From: Hetaerina americana
Taxonomy: Eukaryota; Arthropoda; Insecta; Odonata; Calopterygidae
Reading direction: 5' to 3'
Assembly (NCBI GenBank): GCA_022747635.1
Contig: JAKTNV010000018.1
Coordinates: 2,636,501 to 2,700,500, forward strand
Length of the DNA: 64,000 bases
The position numbers were made by a program, and so were the translations under genes. The notes beneath the pieces were generated by a model. That model ran no database searches. It was not told the DNA's origin and worked only from the letters and a program-made list of their open reading frames with translations. Within the stretch, counting starts at the first letter, position 1. Each line of letters begins with the position of its first letter. Shown here in pieces: positions 12,222 through 22,289 of this stretch.

Positions 12222-12770
12222 TGCAGGAAAAGTATCGCTAACATTTTTCCCTGACGTGTACTGCATTTAGACCATCGCTTTTTAAGTGTGCGCATAATTG
12301 CAGATCGTATTAGCATTGATAAGCCTGTGACAGTGCAAGCAACATTATCATTACTGAAAATTTGGCGACGCGAAATATATGCACTATGCTCGTCCTCCTG
12401 AAGGTCTTTGGAGGGACGACCGAAAGAGTTGAGTCGAGTGTATCTGCTTGTTAAGACCTTCTCCAACGACATCGCTACGATTCCCCGCACCTTTTAAAGT
12501 CCCCCGACTTGGCGCCACCAGCAGACTATTTTCTATTCCCTATAAATGTGAAATCCTCCCTGAAAGGACACCACTACCATGGGAGTCTCGTAGCTTACAC
12601 GCGTACCCTTAAGCACCTCCCGTCTACCAGGGAGCCTTCGAGTTGTGGAAATGCTGCTGGCGTGATAAGAGTGTACGACGCTCTCAAGGGAAGGGGTGCT
12701 TTAAAGAACTTTGAGGCATTCTAAACAAAGTCTGAAACGAAATATTTCCCGAGACTTTTTATACAAACCA
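12222..12770 (+). mobile_element. mar-4 copy 3: deleted mariner derivative
   Basis: Same 0.55-kb element as at 2320 and 4249. The left end is close to AAAAGTATCGCTAACA, the right end to GACTTTTTATACAAACC. Remnants of the transposase C terminus can be read across frames: APPADYFLFP, NVKSSLKGHHY, then LKHLPSTREP and a frame-shifted relic of the final residues. Long internal parts of the gene are missing. Non-autonomous. Confidence 0.75.
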
Positions 12771-12896
12771 TCTAAATAAAAAATCCAAAAAATTAGTTGT
12801 TGCGTGTTCCTTGCGCGTGGATAAGTAATTTTCTACCAATTGGAAAACAAATCATTCTTGACGTCTGTAACTTCTCCATTTTACGTTTATGTAAAC

Positions 12897-13180
12897 CATA
12901 AACACATTAATCAACCCGAGGGTCGGTTTAGTAGGTGATGGATAGAGTTCACCCAGTACTAAGCCCTATTCGGCGTGTGAAAATTCACACATCAGGGTAG
13001 GGGGGCCAGTTCCTTTCCCTGTGCCGGTTATGGTTTCCCAGGAAGACCTGGTACCCGAAAAATCACATAGCTTAGAGGGTGGTGCTGCAGGTGCCCAGAG
13101 AGGCTTGCCAGGGAATCAAATCCGGGCCCTCCGGTCAGTAGTCCAACGCTACTTACCGAAGGACTACCGCGACCCACATG
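12897..13180 (-). mobile_element. SINE-1 copy with tRNA-like head
   Basis: Read on the minus strand: a tRNA-related head (about 13180-13095, with GCGTTGGACTACTGACCGG and a decayed B-box, GGATTTGATTCC), a body with GTGATTTTTCGGGTACCAG and AACCATAACCGGCACAGGG, the motif GTGTGAATTTTCACAC, and the 3' end CGACCCTCGGGTTGAT. The head implies RNA polymerase III transcription; mobilisation would need a LINE reverse transcriptase in trans. About 284 bp, near full length. Confidence 0.85.
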
Positions 13181-13187
13181 TTATATA

Positions 13188-13335
13188 CGTCGTCATCAGA
13201 TGAGATTCTGATGACGACGGTAGTGTCGTCGAAACTACATATTTGAGTTCCCTTTCTTTGTGTTTCTATGTTTTTAGAATCTACATCTGTGTTTTTATAT
13301 ATTTGTGCATCGCTGAAGGGGGTTCCATTTCAAAG

Positions 13336-13339
<4 letters not shown>
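13188..13339 (+). repeat. Fold-back motif plus conserved flank leading into (TA)n
   Basis: A perfect 13-bp inverted repeat (CGTCGTCATCAGA at 13188-13200, its complement at 13207-13219) is followed by a second possible hairpin: CTGAT, stem GACGAC, six-base loop, stem GTCGTC, then GAAAC (13208-13235). Downstream lie CTTTGTGTTTCTAT (13255-13270) and GTGTTTTTATATAT, then the (TA)n at 13340. The same order recurs near 63.1 kb and, in part, at 36.65-36.97 kb. Function unknown. Confidence 0.6.

Positions 13340-13421
<82 letters not shown>
13340..13421. repeat. (TA)n microsatellite
   Basis: About 80 bp of TA dinucleotides. It supplies the TA target duplicated at the left end of mar-1. Confidence 0.97.
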
Positions 13422-13424
<3 letters not shown>

Positions 13425-14735
13425 GGTTCGTCCGGAAAATAAGTGTACTGATTTTTTCCCGCCGCTCCAGGCGCGCCCAGCACAGCTCTGACGGGCTGCG
13501 ATTGGAGGGGGGTATGTTGGCAAGCGACGCTGAAAAAGGCAGTCGGCTCTGAGCTGTGGTGTAGTGAGGAGCTCTGTTAACGCGAACCTCCACGCTCGAC
13601 CCACGTCACGGAACGCGATGCCGAAGTTTTTGGAGCAGCGTTATTCCATCAAATTTGCGGTAAAGCTTGGGAAATCGTCTACCGAAACTGTCGGTATGAT
13701 TAACCAGGCTTACGGGGAGTCAGCCATGTCCAGAAACATGATCTTTCGGTGGCACAAGATGTTCGTGGAGGGCAGAGAAGAGGTCGACGACGAACCACGG
13801 CCTGGACGCCCATCAACGACACTCACCGACGAAAATGTGCGACAAGTTCGCGATGTACTGAACTCTGATCGTCGTCTTAGTGTTCGGATGATAGCAGAGC
13901 AGTGTAATGTGCCAAAAACAATAGTGCACGAGATTATTAGGGAGCAATTACAGATGCAAAAAATTTGTGCAAAGTTGGTGCCGAAAGTGCTAAGTGATGA
14001 TCAAAGACTCAATCGTTTGGAAATCGCGACACAACTTGCGGATCACTGCAAAAATGATCCACATTTTTTAGAGAACGTTGTTTCGGGTGACGAGACGTGG
14101 ATCTTTGAGTACGACCCGGAGTCGAAGAGACAAAGTGCGGAGTGGCACACCCCATCATCACCCCGTCAAAAGAAAGCTCGCATGAGCAAATCTCGGATCA
14201 AGGCGATGCTCATTGTATTTTTTGACAAAAGGGGAGTCGTCCACTACGAATTTGTACCTGAACGACAAACTGTAAATGCTGCATTTTACGTCCAAGTGCT
14301 CGACAGGCTTCGAAAACGAGTCGCCCGCGTCCGGCCAGCGATCAAAAACATCTGGCGGCTGCATCACGACAATGCGCCGTCTCACACCGCGCTTGTCGTG
14401 TCGGACTTCTTGGCCAAGCACGGCGTGGCAACGCTGCCGCACCCGCCCTACAGCCCGGACTTGGCACCACCGGACTTCTTTCTGTTCCCGAAGATAAAGA
14501 GGAGTTTGAAAGGAACGCGATACGCGACTTTGGACGCCGTCAAAGAGGCCGTGACGAGCTGTCTTCGAGAGGTTCCCGATGATGCCTTCGCGGGAGCGTT
14601 CCAGGAATGGGAACGCCGCTGGAACAAGTGTATCGTCTCACAAGGGTCCTATTTTGAGGAATATTAGCTTAAGATATGTAAAAGTGTAATAAATTTTTTT
14701 TCCTGAGCTCAGTACACTTATTTTCCGGACGAACC

Positions 14736-14738
<3 letters not shown>
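13422..14738 (+). mobile_element. mar-1: complete mariner transposon
   Basis: A 1317-bp element with perfect 30-bp terminal inverted repeats (13422-13451 and 14709-14738) beginning CAGGGTTCGTCCGG, flanked by TA at 13420-13421 and 14739-14740. Each terminus sits directly in (TA)n, so the element has jumped into a microsatellite. Length, repeats, target and a full open transposase gene all match an autonomous mariner. Perfect TIRs and an unbroken gene suggest recent insertion. Confidence 0.96.
13618..14667 (+). CDS. mariner transposase (DD34D), intact
   Basis: 349 residues, close to the usual 340-350 of mariner. The start at 13618 ([10 protein letters not shown]) is chosen because family proteins begin just before this first helix-turn-helix; the frame stays open upstream to 13564 without homology. 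Order: helix-turn-helix 1 (about 5-50), RPGRPSTT linker (61-68), helix-turn-helix 2 (about 85-110), then the RNase H-like catalytic domain with D158 in SGDETW, D251 in HHDNAPSH and D286 in [11 protein letters not shown]. The spacing of 92 and 34 residues is that of active mariners. The C terminus [20 protein letters not shown] is typical. The protein would act in the nucleus, bind the TIRs, excise the element and insert it at TA. No missing residue is visible; activity is inferred, not shown. Confidence 0.96.
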   Translation: MPKFLEQRYSIKFAVKLGKSSTETVGMINQAYGESAMSRNMIFRWHKMFVEGREEVDDEPRPGRPSTTLTDENVRQVRDVLNSDRRLSVRMIAEQCNVPKTIVHEIIREQLQMQKICAKLVPKVLSDDQRLNRLEIATQLADHCKNDPHFLENVVSGDETWIFEYDPESKRQSAEWHTPSSPRQKKARMSKSRIKAMLIVFFDKRGVVHYEFVPERQTVNAAFYVQVLDRLRKRVARVRPAIKNIWRLHHDNAPSHTALVVSDFLAKHGVATLPHPPYSPDLAPPDFFLFPKIKRSLKGTRYATLDAVKEAVTSCLREVPDDAFAGAFQEWERRWNKCIVSQGSYFEEY

Positions 14739-14784
<46 letters not shown>

Positions 14785-14796
14785 TATATGTGTGTG

Positions 14797-14861
<65 letters not shown>

Positions 14862-14869
14862 TATATATA
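14739..14869. repeat. (TA)n/(TG)n microsatellite between two mariners
   Basis: TA repeats interrupted by TGTGTG and CACACA tracts, joining the right TIR of mar-1 to the left TIR of mar-2. Confidence 0.95.
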
Positions 14870-16200
14870 CTACCTTGATCAAAAAGTTCCCGGAATAACC
14901 ACCGTGTGGCGCTCCCATCGTTCCGATTTGAGTTCTGTTTTTTTTGTTAAATTGGTACATCTGTTGTTGATATTCCCTTTAAATCTTAGTGTCATAACTT
15001 GACATTTGCAAAAGTTACGTAGCCAAGAGTACATCTATCTCTGTGTGTGTTGGCGATTTTTTACAATTTCAGAAATGGATTTAAATTTGCAACAACGAAC
15101 TTGTATTAAATTTTGCGTAAAAAACGGATTTAGTGGCGCACGGACGTTGGAAATGTTGGAAAAGTGTTTCGGCAACGATTCTCTAAAAAAAACGGTCGTT
15201 TACCAGTGGCACGAGCGGTTCAGAAGTGGTCGTGAGTCAATCGAAGATGATGAACGCAGTGGCAGACCATCGACATCGAAAGTCGGTGAAAAAATTGATA
15301 AAGTAAAAGAAATGTTGGTCAATAACCGCAAATTAACCATCAGAGAAATAGCGGAGGACTTGAACATTGCCTATGGATCCGCCCAAGACATTGTGGTTAA
15401 TGATTTGGGTTTCCGTCGTGTAGCAGCAAAGTTGGTGCCAAAAGACCTCAATTTCATGCAAAAAAGAGACCGTGTTGACGTCGCAAAAGACATGATTTGC
15501 GAGGCTGAATCCGATCCCACATTCATCAAAAGGATCATTACTGGAGACGAGACGTGGGTTTATGAGTACGACACGCAATCCAGACATCAGGCAAGTGAAT
15601 GGCGTTCACCAAATGAGCCGAGACCAAAAAAACCACGTCGTTTTCAGTCAAAAAAGAAGGCAATGCTGACGGTTTTCATGGATTACAACGGTGTAGTGCA
15701 TCATGAATTTTTGCCAGAAGGCCAGACAGTAAACAAAGAGTATTATTTGGGCGTTATGAGACGTTTGCGTGAAGCAATTCGCCGAAAGAGACCAGAAATG
15801 TGGGCAGAAAACTCGTGGATTTTGCACCATGATAACGCACCGTCGCACAGTGCTATCATTATTCGTAATTTTTTGACGAAAAATGCAACAAATACCATCC
15901 AACAGCCACCGAATTCACCTGATTTGGCTCCCTGTGACTTCTTTCTGTTCAATCGAGTTAAAAAACCATTACGGGGAACGCGTTTTAGCAGCCGAGAGGA
16001 AGTAATGGAAAAATCGCAGGAAGCACTGATGGACATACCGAAAACCGACCGTAACTTTTGCAAATGTCAAGTTATGACACTAAGATTTAAAGGGAATATC
16101 AACAACAGATGTACCAATTTAACAAAAAAAAACAGAACTCAAATCGGAACGATGGGAGCGCCACACGGTGGTTATTCCGGGAACTTTTTGATCAAGGTAG
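14870..16200 (+). mobile_element. mar-2: mariner with 150-bp terminal inverted repeats
   Basis: A 1331-bp element starting CTACCTTGATCAAAAAG and ending with its complement, flanked by TA (14868-14869; 16201-16202). Left TIR 14870-15019 and right TIR 16050-16200 match over 150 bp, differing by one base in a T/A run (8 versus 9). Ordinary mariner TIRs are about 30 bp. The right repeat runs into the transposase gene and replaces its last codons, so the right end is probably an inverted copy of the left end. Near identity of the arms points to a recent event. Confidence 0.93.
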
Positions 16201-16277
16201 TATACGGGGAAAGGAACTGGCCCCCTTACCCTACCCTGATGTGTGAATTTCACACGCCGCATAGGGCTTACAGGTAG
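15075..16277 (+). CDS. mariner transposase (DD34D) with altered C terminus
   Basis: The start at 15075 (MDLNLQQRTC) precedes the first helix-turn-helix; the frame is open from 15006 but the extra residues are not conserved. Visible: helix-turn-helix 1 (about 5-52), RSGRPSTS (61-68), helix-turn-helix 2 (about 86-112), D158 in TGDETW, D253 in HHDNAPSH and D288 in NSPDLAPCDFF, with the canonical 34-residue spacing. Homology ends near residue 325 (MDIPKTD). From there about 75 residues are read from the right TIR and then past the element, ending at 16277 in flanking SINE sequence. A normal protein would end around residue 345 with a WxxCI...GxYF pattern, which is absent. The catalytic core is intact, but loss of the C terminus makes activity doubtful. 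Confidence 0.9.
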   Translation: MDLNLQQRTCIKFCVKNGFSGARTLEMLEKCFGNDSLKKTVVYQWHERFRSGRESIEDDERSGRPSTSKVGEKIDKVKEMLVNNRKLTIREIAEDLNIAYGSAQDIVVNDLGFRRVAAKLVPKDLNFMQKRDRVDVAKDMICEAESDPTFIKRIITGDETWVYEYDTQSRHQASEWRSPNEPRPKKPRRFQSKKKAMLTVFMDYNGVVHHEFLPEGQTVNKEYYLGVMRRLREAIRRKRPEMWAENSWILHHDNAPSHSAIIIRNFLTKNATNTIQQPPNSPDLAPCDFFLFNRVKKPLRGTRFSSREEVMEKSQEALMDIPKTDRNFCKCQVMTLRFKGNINNRCTNLTKKNRTQIGTMGAPHGGYSGNFLIKVVYGERNWPPYPTLMCEFHTPHRAYR

Positions 16278-16337
16278 TTCTGGGTGAACTCTACCATCAC
16301 CTACTAAACCGACCTTCGGGTTGATTACTGTGTTTAG
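16205..16337 (+). mobile_element. SINE-1 3' half
   Basis: Contains GGGAAAGGAACTGGCCCC, GTGTGAATTTCACACGCC, GGTTGATTACTGTGTTT. The tRNA-like head is absent; the fragment starts just after mar-2 and ends in (TA)n. Confidence 0.88.
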
Positions 16338-16366
16338 ATATATATATATATATATATGTGTGTGTG

Positions 16367-16417
<51 letters not shown>
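16338..16417. repeat. (TA)n microsatellite
   Basis: TA repeats with one TGTGTGTG interruption directly after the SINE-1 3' end. Confidence 0.95.
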
Positions 16418-16420
<3 letters not shown>

Positions 16421-17559
16421 GCCTTTTACTGTAAATTGTGCCTGCAACTTGTTCATTGCCCTAACATTCGAAGCTCCCTGTTTTAATCGTGGCGGTCCAC
16501 CTCTGTGCATTTTTCCTGATGCCGTCAGCTCGGTAGTGCAAAATGACGCGAGTGCGGCGGCCTATCCTCCTCTCCCGCGCAACACCCTCTCCCTCGAGGC
16601 CCCTAGTGGCCGGTGACTCTGGCAGTTTTGGATCTCATCATAACCTCATCGGATGAATAATTGAGTTATATTCCTGTTTCAGTCCCCCATTCCTTCCATT
16701 CACGTGCTCCCATCACTGAAATGGCCCTCGACGCTGGAATAAGGTCTTCGCGGTGCCTCACTGAAGAACAGACGCTGCGCGGTCTCCCTATCGTCTTTCG
16801 CCCCTAGCCTATCTGATGTCATGGGCGAACCTATTAGGACCGATGATCACTGCTACCTACAGCACTGCACTATGGGTCATCAGAACACGCAAGCCGAGTA
16901 ATGCGCAAATGAGAGGATTGAGGCACTGATGCATAATGCAACCATTAATCAAAAGGGAATGAGGAATGTATTGCGAATACTGAGTTCCTGAATGAATAAA
17001 CTTGGTTTTTTCCCACAAATAACTTTACTACCACACTGAACTAGTAGTATAATTAAGTTTTTTGACGAAAACAGTACTTTTTTAAATTCAGTGATCATGA
17101 ATTTTCACAAAGTAGAACCTCAAAACGGTGGAATTCGATGTAGATCCATTACAATTGGCAGCGACCACGCTTGTCAGTTGACTGGAAATCAATCAGTGTT
17201 TGTGATTCGGTTTTTCACGGGGAAAGACTGTCACTGACAAGAGTTCGCACGTTGAGGGGGAACCCACAGTTAGGAATGAATCGTCGATGGTCGAAGCAGC
17301 TCGGTGTTCGCCGATTGATTTGTACAAGGTCTGTATAAAAAGTATCGGGAAAGGTTTCGGTTTTACGATTCCTATCAAAATTCTTCAAAGTACATTTGCC
17401 GTTGAAACACTTTTGCCCTTGTGACTATTCCAGGGTGGGCATGGGGGATCCTAAATTCTTTTATTGCTGATATTTCCCACCTCGGAAGATTGTAACTTGA
17501 AAGTGCGAGCATTCGATAAGACTCCGCGATGTCGTTTTTTATTGCCTTCGCTTCGGTTT
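16418..17559. other. Unassigned sequence
   Basis: No gene recognised. At 17332-17360 there is a short run (GTATAAAAAGTATCGGG) like the mar-4 terminal repeat; no second terminus or coding remnant was found, so it may be a solo end or chance. Confidence 0.4.
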
Positions 17560-18260
17560 CATTGCCAGGCTGCATGTGATCGGCGGCCCTCGACGTGAAT
17601 GGAGTTCTTCGCAAAGAGCATTTTCCTCTCCGTTGGCGGACCAATGGCGGCCGTGGGAATGCAAGCGGGGGCCCTCGCCACCACTTTCAGCGGCCTCCGC
17701 CCCCCACTCCATCGACCCCCCCCCCCATGCCGCCCCCCTCTCTCTCGCTCGCTCTGTGATTGATTCCGATCGCGCTCACGCGGACGCCCACGCCCCCCCT
17801 CCTCCTCCCCGCGACCCCCCTGAGGGAACGCTCGAATTTCCACCACCTCTTCCTCCGGAATGCCCTCGATTCCACATCCCCCCCTTCACTCCCACGTGGC
17901 CTCCTTTCCATCACCGCCCCCTGCCCCGATCACTGAATCGTGAGCTCGTCTCTCAGGGTGGGGTGGGGAGGGATGGGGTTGAGGAGGGAGCGACACTCGC
18001 GCCCCTCGCGAGGAGTGCGGATGCGTTGCCGGCCGATGTGCGGTTGGGGGCGGGCGTGGGATGGCGCCTTTCCGGCGAGGGCGAGCGGGCATGTCAGCCA
18101 GGACACCCGTTGCGCCGCCGGACAAGTCTCTCATTGTTCGCGCCCCGCTCGGAGGAGTGGCGGAAAAACGAAGGATATGGGTGGCAGTGAAAATGAGTCC
18201 CCGAAATACGGTTAATTATTCCCCGCGCGTGTGTGGGGGGTTGAGGTTTAGAGAGGGTTG
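17560..18260. other. GC- and CpG-rich island, unassigned
   Basis: Strikingly GC-rich compared with its surroundings, with many CpG and C-runs. The largest plus frame (17576-18190) is Pro/Ser/Arg-rich and opposed by open frames on the other strand, which fits composition rather than coding. It might be a host promoter or first-exon region; no TATA box, splice site or protein homology supports this firmly. Confidence 0.35.
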
Positions 18261-18318
18261 CTGATAAATTTGCATTCAATCTCGCGGCGTCGGAATCGCA
18301 GAATTTAGCCTGATGATA

Positions 18319-19219
18319 CGAGGGTTTCTATTTTTATGTTAAGCCTTGACAACACATAAGTGCTTAAGACGCCTTCTGACGTTTCCATCTGAAAGTTTGA
18401 CCCTTTTAAGGATTACTTTCTTCGGAACATTTTGTCGTTTGATCACAACTTGTGTTGTTTTCAGTGACTCGAAAATTTTGTCTGCTCAAAGAAATGCTCA
18501 AGAAATTCAATCGCGGCGCATCAAAAGCTGTGCATAACATCTAACTAAACAGGTGTCGAATCTTGGATCTATGCGTATGAGCCCGAAAAAAACAGCAATC
18601 CACTGTCGTATGGGTCTTCCAAGACGAGTCAAATCCGATAAAAGTGATTCGTGCACGAAGAACACACATCGAAGCAAATGATCGCCTTTTTCTTCGGAAT
18701 AACTGGACATGTGGCAACCATACCCCGTTAGAGCAACGTAGCACCGCGAATTCTGAATGGTAGTACTCGAGCATTTGTTTGCCACCAGTGCTTGGTGAAA
18801 TACGTACGGAAATAGAATCGGTAACGAAGGATCATTCTTCATCATTAAAATGCAAGCTCTCACAGATCGGCTGAAACAACTACGTACCTATTTGACTGGC
18901 CGAAACGTCGAATTGATGGGTCATCCTCCGTACAGCCCTGATTTAGCACCAAATGACTTTCTTTCCATTCGTGTTTATCAAGAAAAAATTGCGTGGCCAG
19001 CGCTTTTCGGCGCCTGAAGAAGCCGTTGATTCATTCAAAAACCATGCTTTGGAGGTGCGTCGATCGGAGTGGAAAAAGTGTGACGAAATTTGTATCGAGC
19101 GCATGGAAAAGTGTATTGATTACCATGGAGAATACTTCGAGAAACAATAAAGCCATTTTCAACAATAAATTACTGTCTTTTCATTATTAGGCTGAAAAAA
19201 TAAATAGTAACAACCCTCG
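18319..19219 (+). mobile_element. mar-6 copy 1: mariner lacking the DNA-binding region
   Basis: About 900 bp between TA dinucleotides (18317-18318; 19220-19221), with ends CGAGGGTTTCTATTT and the inverted CGAGGGTTGTTACTATTT. The plus strand retains a frame-shifted transposase: remnants of YAYEPEKN and NPIKVI, then [16 protein letters not shown] (third Asp), FIKKKLRGQRFSAPEEAVD, and CIDYHGEYFEKQ at the C terminus. The N-terminal ~140 residues are absent. The copy at 60.5-61.4 kb shares the same leader and the same deletion, so a defective master copy was propagated. Confidence 0.85.
18953..19150 (+). pseudogene. mariner transposase C-terminal remnant (mar-6)
   Basis: Sixty-five open codons ending in the natural transposase C terminus: FIKKKLRGQRFSAPEEAVD, then ERMEKCIDYHGEYFEKQ and a stop. 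The third catalytic Asp lies just upstream in another frame (PDLAPND). No first Met of the real protein, no HTH and a broken catalytic core, so it is non-functional. Confidence 0.85.
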
Positions 19220-20830
19220 TAGTCATTGGCAAGTTCTGATGAAAATTTGAAAGTAGTCGAGCAAATCTACGGGTGAGGACGTTTTCAGTTTGTGTTATTT
19301 CGTAATGCTCGTACATTACTGAAATAATTTCATTTATCAAATCACTTGCTCACCATTCAAATAGTCAATGAGACTTTAATTGAATAAAGTTAGAAAAACA
19401 TCTGTTGACCTGCGTTTTGCACGAGGAAGCTAACGCATGAGATAGCTAAATGTAACAGCCGCGTGCACAGGCTTTAAATGTCGAATTAGAAGGGGGGGGG
19501 ATTAGATTACTGGGGATTTTTTTCACGCTGATTTAAAAATTACAAATTATCTCAGGTGATCTCGAATCTTAAAAGGAATTGAGGAATCATTTGGCATAGA
19601 GCTAATGCAGTGTTTTGCTTGCTTCGTGGTAGAAGTAGAATTTGCAATCTAATTCCTTCCTTTTTCATCCTTCCTGCATGTTTGTGGTGCATTCTGCGTC
19701 AGCGTCCTTAAAATTTAAAGCCGTGAGTTTGTGATCTTTTCGTATCGGGTCATCCCGGGAGGGTTCTCATGCGCACACAATTACAAGCAGTTAGAAACTC
19801 GGTGAACTATATAACTGGATTTGCGAAAATGGTGGCGACTCATTAGACTTCGGAAGAGGATACCGGGAAGAACGATACCCTCGGGAGATGATTGCGCGGT
19901 GGTTTCATAATGGACCAGTTTCAGTAAAACCACTAAAGTCATTTTGAAAGTATTTCCTAGGTGATACATTTATTTGAATAAATGTATATTGGCACGTATA
20001 ATTAATTTTATAGCCAATCGACAAGAATTGCTAATTGACGAGGTAAATATTCGTTTATTATGGAGGATATCTTTTTGTCTTACAATTTGTGAAAAACAGT
20101 TAGTATAAAAAAGTGGTCATTGCAAATGAAAAGGAGTAATTTACATTATTTAGTACAGAAATTGGGATTGTCAAAGCAGATTGAAAGTAATAACGCTTCT
20201 TCATTTATACGGCACATTATTTGACGAATGAGCCTTACTGCTTAGTGTTGGTGATCCGCTACGCGCTGCCGGAATTAGTGGAAGGTGGTGTCCAGGACTT
20301 TGCAGCAGGTCTCTTTTATTACAATCATGAATGTATGCATGAGCTTGGTGAATGTAAGAGAAACCGAAGCACACTGTTCCGCAAATGATTATATCAACAT
20401 GGATTGCACATGATGCCAAGTCGAATCCAATTCTATGGAATATTTCAGATACCATTTTAGAGTCAAGTGAGTGGGCAGTTAAAAAATATTCATGGGCAGC
20501 GTATTTTAACAGCTCGCTCCATAAAAAAGGATGGGACTCAGGCAATGGCATTTAGCGAGTAATTTTCGTCTTTTACTCATTTTATAACTTCTTTATTAGA
20601 TCAAGTCATCGGTGTCCTCGCATTCACGAAAGAAATGGGGCAATGAAATGTTAATACAAAGCTATAAAATAATAATATTTATTTGTGTGTGCCTTGATGT
20701 TTCAAGTCAGTTGTCGGATATTCATAGTGAAATGATTCTTCCTGTGACTATGGATTGGAATTAATGCACTTAGAGATATATCCACGATCCTGAAGACACG
20801 GCGGCTTTATCGGATGACCTTCATGCTACA
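19220..20830. other. Unassigned sequence
   Basis: No repeat recognised. The longest frame is 20201-20551 on the minus strand (116 codons, starting MPLPESHPFLW). It lacks any family signature I recognise, so I do not call it a gene. Confidence 0.4.
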
Positions 20831-21572
20831 CACGCCCGTGTGACGCTTGGCGATTAGAATTAAACTTCAAAAAGTGCCCAGTGATGAATTTTTGGAAAAA
20901 GATCGATTCCCTCCTGAAAGCCTACTGCATCGGGAACAACGAAATGAAATGCGTAGACTCAATTAAATACTTGGGCGTTGCCCTCACTCACGATCTCTCC
21001 TTGGTTAAACACACACGGGGAATATGTGGACAAGGTAACAAAATATAACGATTTATTGGAAGAGTGCTTAGGTAATTGTGATGTAAAGGTCAAAGAGAAA
21101 TGTCATCTTTGACCTTTGATCTTATGGTGTGCCTCATTTAGAATATTCTGCTTTAGTATAAATGGGATCCTTATGAAGTTGGAGTAATTGCCGAATTGGG
21201 TCGCAGGCGTAGAGCAGCATTAGATTTGTATAACGTTTTTATGATAAACTGAGATGCGTATCCAAAATATTAGTGGAGCTAGGCTGGGAATCATCCACGG
21301 AGCAAAGGTTAAATTAAGGCTAAATTGGAAGAACATCTCTTTGGCAGTGGTGTTGAAAATGTATCATTACTCCCATCGTACTGCGGCATGAGAGATCATG
21401 TCAATACAATTAGAGAGATTAAGTGCAGAACAGTTAGATTTAAGGGACAATTTTTCCCGGTTAATGGATCGGAATAATAATGTCCGACCGCAGTAGGGTC
21501 GTATTCGTGTCAAAATTAGTCTTGTGTATCTTCATCCCCCGCCACAAACCGTAGCGGAGGCTGGCAGGGTAC
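20831..21572 (+). mobile_element. LINE-B (CR1/Jockey-like) 3' part
   Basis: In broken plus frames: CVDSIKYLGVALTHDLSLVKH, which follows the RT palm in CR1/Jockey elements, then remnants of EVGVIAELGRRRRA and of the LGWES region. The 3' tail includes GGCAGGGTACTTAAAAA near 21565. The 47.5-kb copy has the same order and tail. Many stops; a 5'-truncated relic. Confidence 0.8.
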
Positions 21573-22289
21573 TTAAAAATACAAAAAAATTTCAGATGAG
21601 ACAAGACTAATATTTCTTCTCTCTGGTTGAGCTACTTGACTCAATATTTTTCACCGAATATATCATTACCTCGAACGCGGATACCTTCCGCGAATCTTCC
21701 GGCGAGTTATGGCTTCTGTGAAACCAATGGAACGCGACGACGCCTGGGACACAATCCAAGGAATGCCAGAATTACTACGAATGCGTAGGTCACAGCAGGG
21801 GTTAGAGGGAGGGCACGAAAAATCAGTGAATAAGAACAATTGGCGAATCGGGTGACGAACAGAAAGCCATTGACAAGCCAACGACGCTGTCGCGGGTCGA
21901 AGGCGGTGCGGCAGCGACTGATTCCCGCCGCCACGAGGCCAAGTGACGCGCGGCCACGCCCATTTGACGACCATTGCATCTTACGACCCACCGGCCTCTC
22001 AAATGGTATGTAAGGCCCGCGAGAGAGGTCAACCGAGGTTGAGCATTAATTGTCGCGGCATTATTTGAATTTCCGTTCGAGTATCTCGATCGAATGGCCC
22101 AACTGAATTCATTCGCTCCAAGACGAAGTGTAGTGAAGGGACCCTCCCGCCCCCACCACGGGAGCCCAGGGGTGCAAGGGCACTCCTCCGCGGACTGCAC
22201 CGCCCCACTTCGAGCAGCGCGCATTATGGAGAACGTTGATGGTGACCCGAAAGAGATGCTGAAAATGTCTTATTATGTCAGCGAAAGTA
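21573..22289. other. Unassigned sequence
   Basis: 21660-22230 is fairly GC-rich with overlapping frames on both strands. No protein family recognised. Confidence 0.4.

Noticed and set aside
13208..13235. Canonical hammerhead ribozyme
   Set aside because: If stem II is GACGAC/GTCGTC it consumes the GA of the CUGAUGA core; if it starts after the core, an extra TC separates it from GAAA. No paired stems I and III were found. Kept only as a resemblance.
13564..13617. Upstream start for the mar-1 transposase
   Set aside because: The 18 extra residues lie in the leader and are not like any mariner N terminus. MPKFLEQ at 13618 fits the family.
17576..18190. 204-codon plus frame in the GC-rich island
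   Set aside because: Pro/Ser/Arg-rich composition and long opposing frames on the minus strand point to base composition, not coding.
20201..20551. 116-codon minus frame as a host gene
   Set aside because: No recognised domain, no neighbouring exon-like frames and no regulatory evidence; such lengths occur by chance in 64 kb.
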